A stretch of 5,223 bases of DNA from positions 1 to 5,223 of the forward strand of contig CAYPKW010000126.1 of assembly GCA_964411425.1 (NCBI GenBank), written 5' to 3'. How positions within the stretch are numbered: position 1 is the first letter of the stretch; every line of letters starts with the position of its first letter. Below are positions 5,180-5,223 of this stretch, one piece after another. The position numbers and the translations under genes are program-made. The notes under the pieces are model-generated. The model ran no database searches. It was not told the DNA's origin and saw only the letters and a program-made list of their open reading frames with translations. Origin of the DNA: CAYPKW01 sp964411425 (GTDB taxonomy: Bacteria; Pseudomonadota; Alphaproteobacteria; Dongiales; Dongiaceae).

Positions 5180-5223
5180 CGTCCTTCGAGACGCGCCCCC
5201 TCACCCTGAGCCGGCTGACCTCT
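5180..5223. repeat. Probable start of a dispersed intergenic repeat (cut by window edge)
   Basis: The phrase CGTCCTTCGAGACGCGCC followed by CCCTCACCCTGAG resembles a repeat that recurs between genes of Rhizobiales and Rhodospirillales genomes (GTCCTTCGAGACGC...CCTCA..CTGAGG type). Only part of it is present, so a complete stem-loop cannot be traced. The call rests on recognition, not on a second copy in this window. Confidence 0.4.

Overview
The window is GC-rich DNA whose genes have the strong G/C third-position bias of an alphaproteobacterium. Three things point to the Rhodospirillales or Hyphomicrobiales and their relatives: an Irr-type Fur-family regulator (essentially an alphaproteobacterial protein), a palindrome of the Irr/ICE type, and short palindromic intergenic repeats typical of those orders. 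The exact genus cannot be told from the sequence.

Layout. Positions 1-57 are the last codons of an unrecognised upstream gene. A Fur-family iron regulator, irr, follows at 149-571 (+). The 142-bp gap after irr holds a perfect 10-3-10 palindrome (598-620) touching a TTGACA -35 hexamer, which reads as an Irr-controlled promoter. It would drive a tight three-gene operon: a rubrerythrin of only the diiron domain (714-1133), a soluble two-cluster Fe-S protein with GlpC/HdrD-like CCG domains (1193-2524), and a DUF3501 protein (2530-3120). The next gap (3121-3372) carries a nested inverted-repeat element with two strong hairpins, probably a mobile palindromic repeat that may also end transcription. 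On the minus strand lies an exported two-repeat SH3-like protein (3373-3849). Immediately upstream of its start codon is a roughly 180-bp imperfect palindrome with terminal inverted repeats and a possible TTA target duplication, a MITE-like insertion (3851-4032). It separates the SH3 gene from a divergently transcribed D-2-hydroxyacid (glyoxylate/hydroxypyruvate) dehydrogenase (4165-5148). The last bases look like the start of another dispersed repeat.

How the genes may work together. Irr senses iron status through haem, and the palindrome next to it is the shape Irr binds. The operon could therefore be an iron- and haem-dependent peroxide-detoxification module. The rubrerythrin would reduce hydrogen peroxide at its diiron site. 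It has no rubredoxin domain, so it needs an outside electron donor, and the co-encoded Fe-S/CCG protein is the obvious candidate. DUF3501 has no known function that I am aware of and may be an accessory or assembly partner. This electron-transfer scheme is inference and is the most interesting idea in the window. The SH3/dehydrogenase pair appears unrelated to it.
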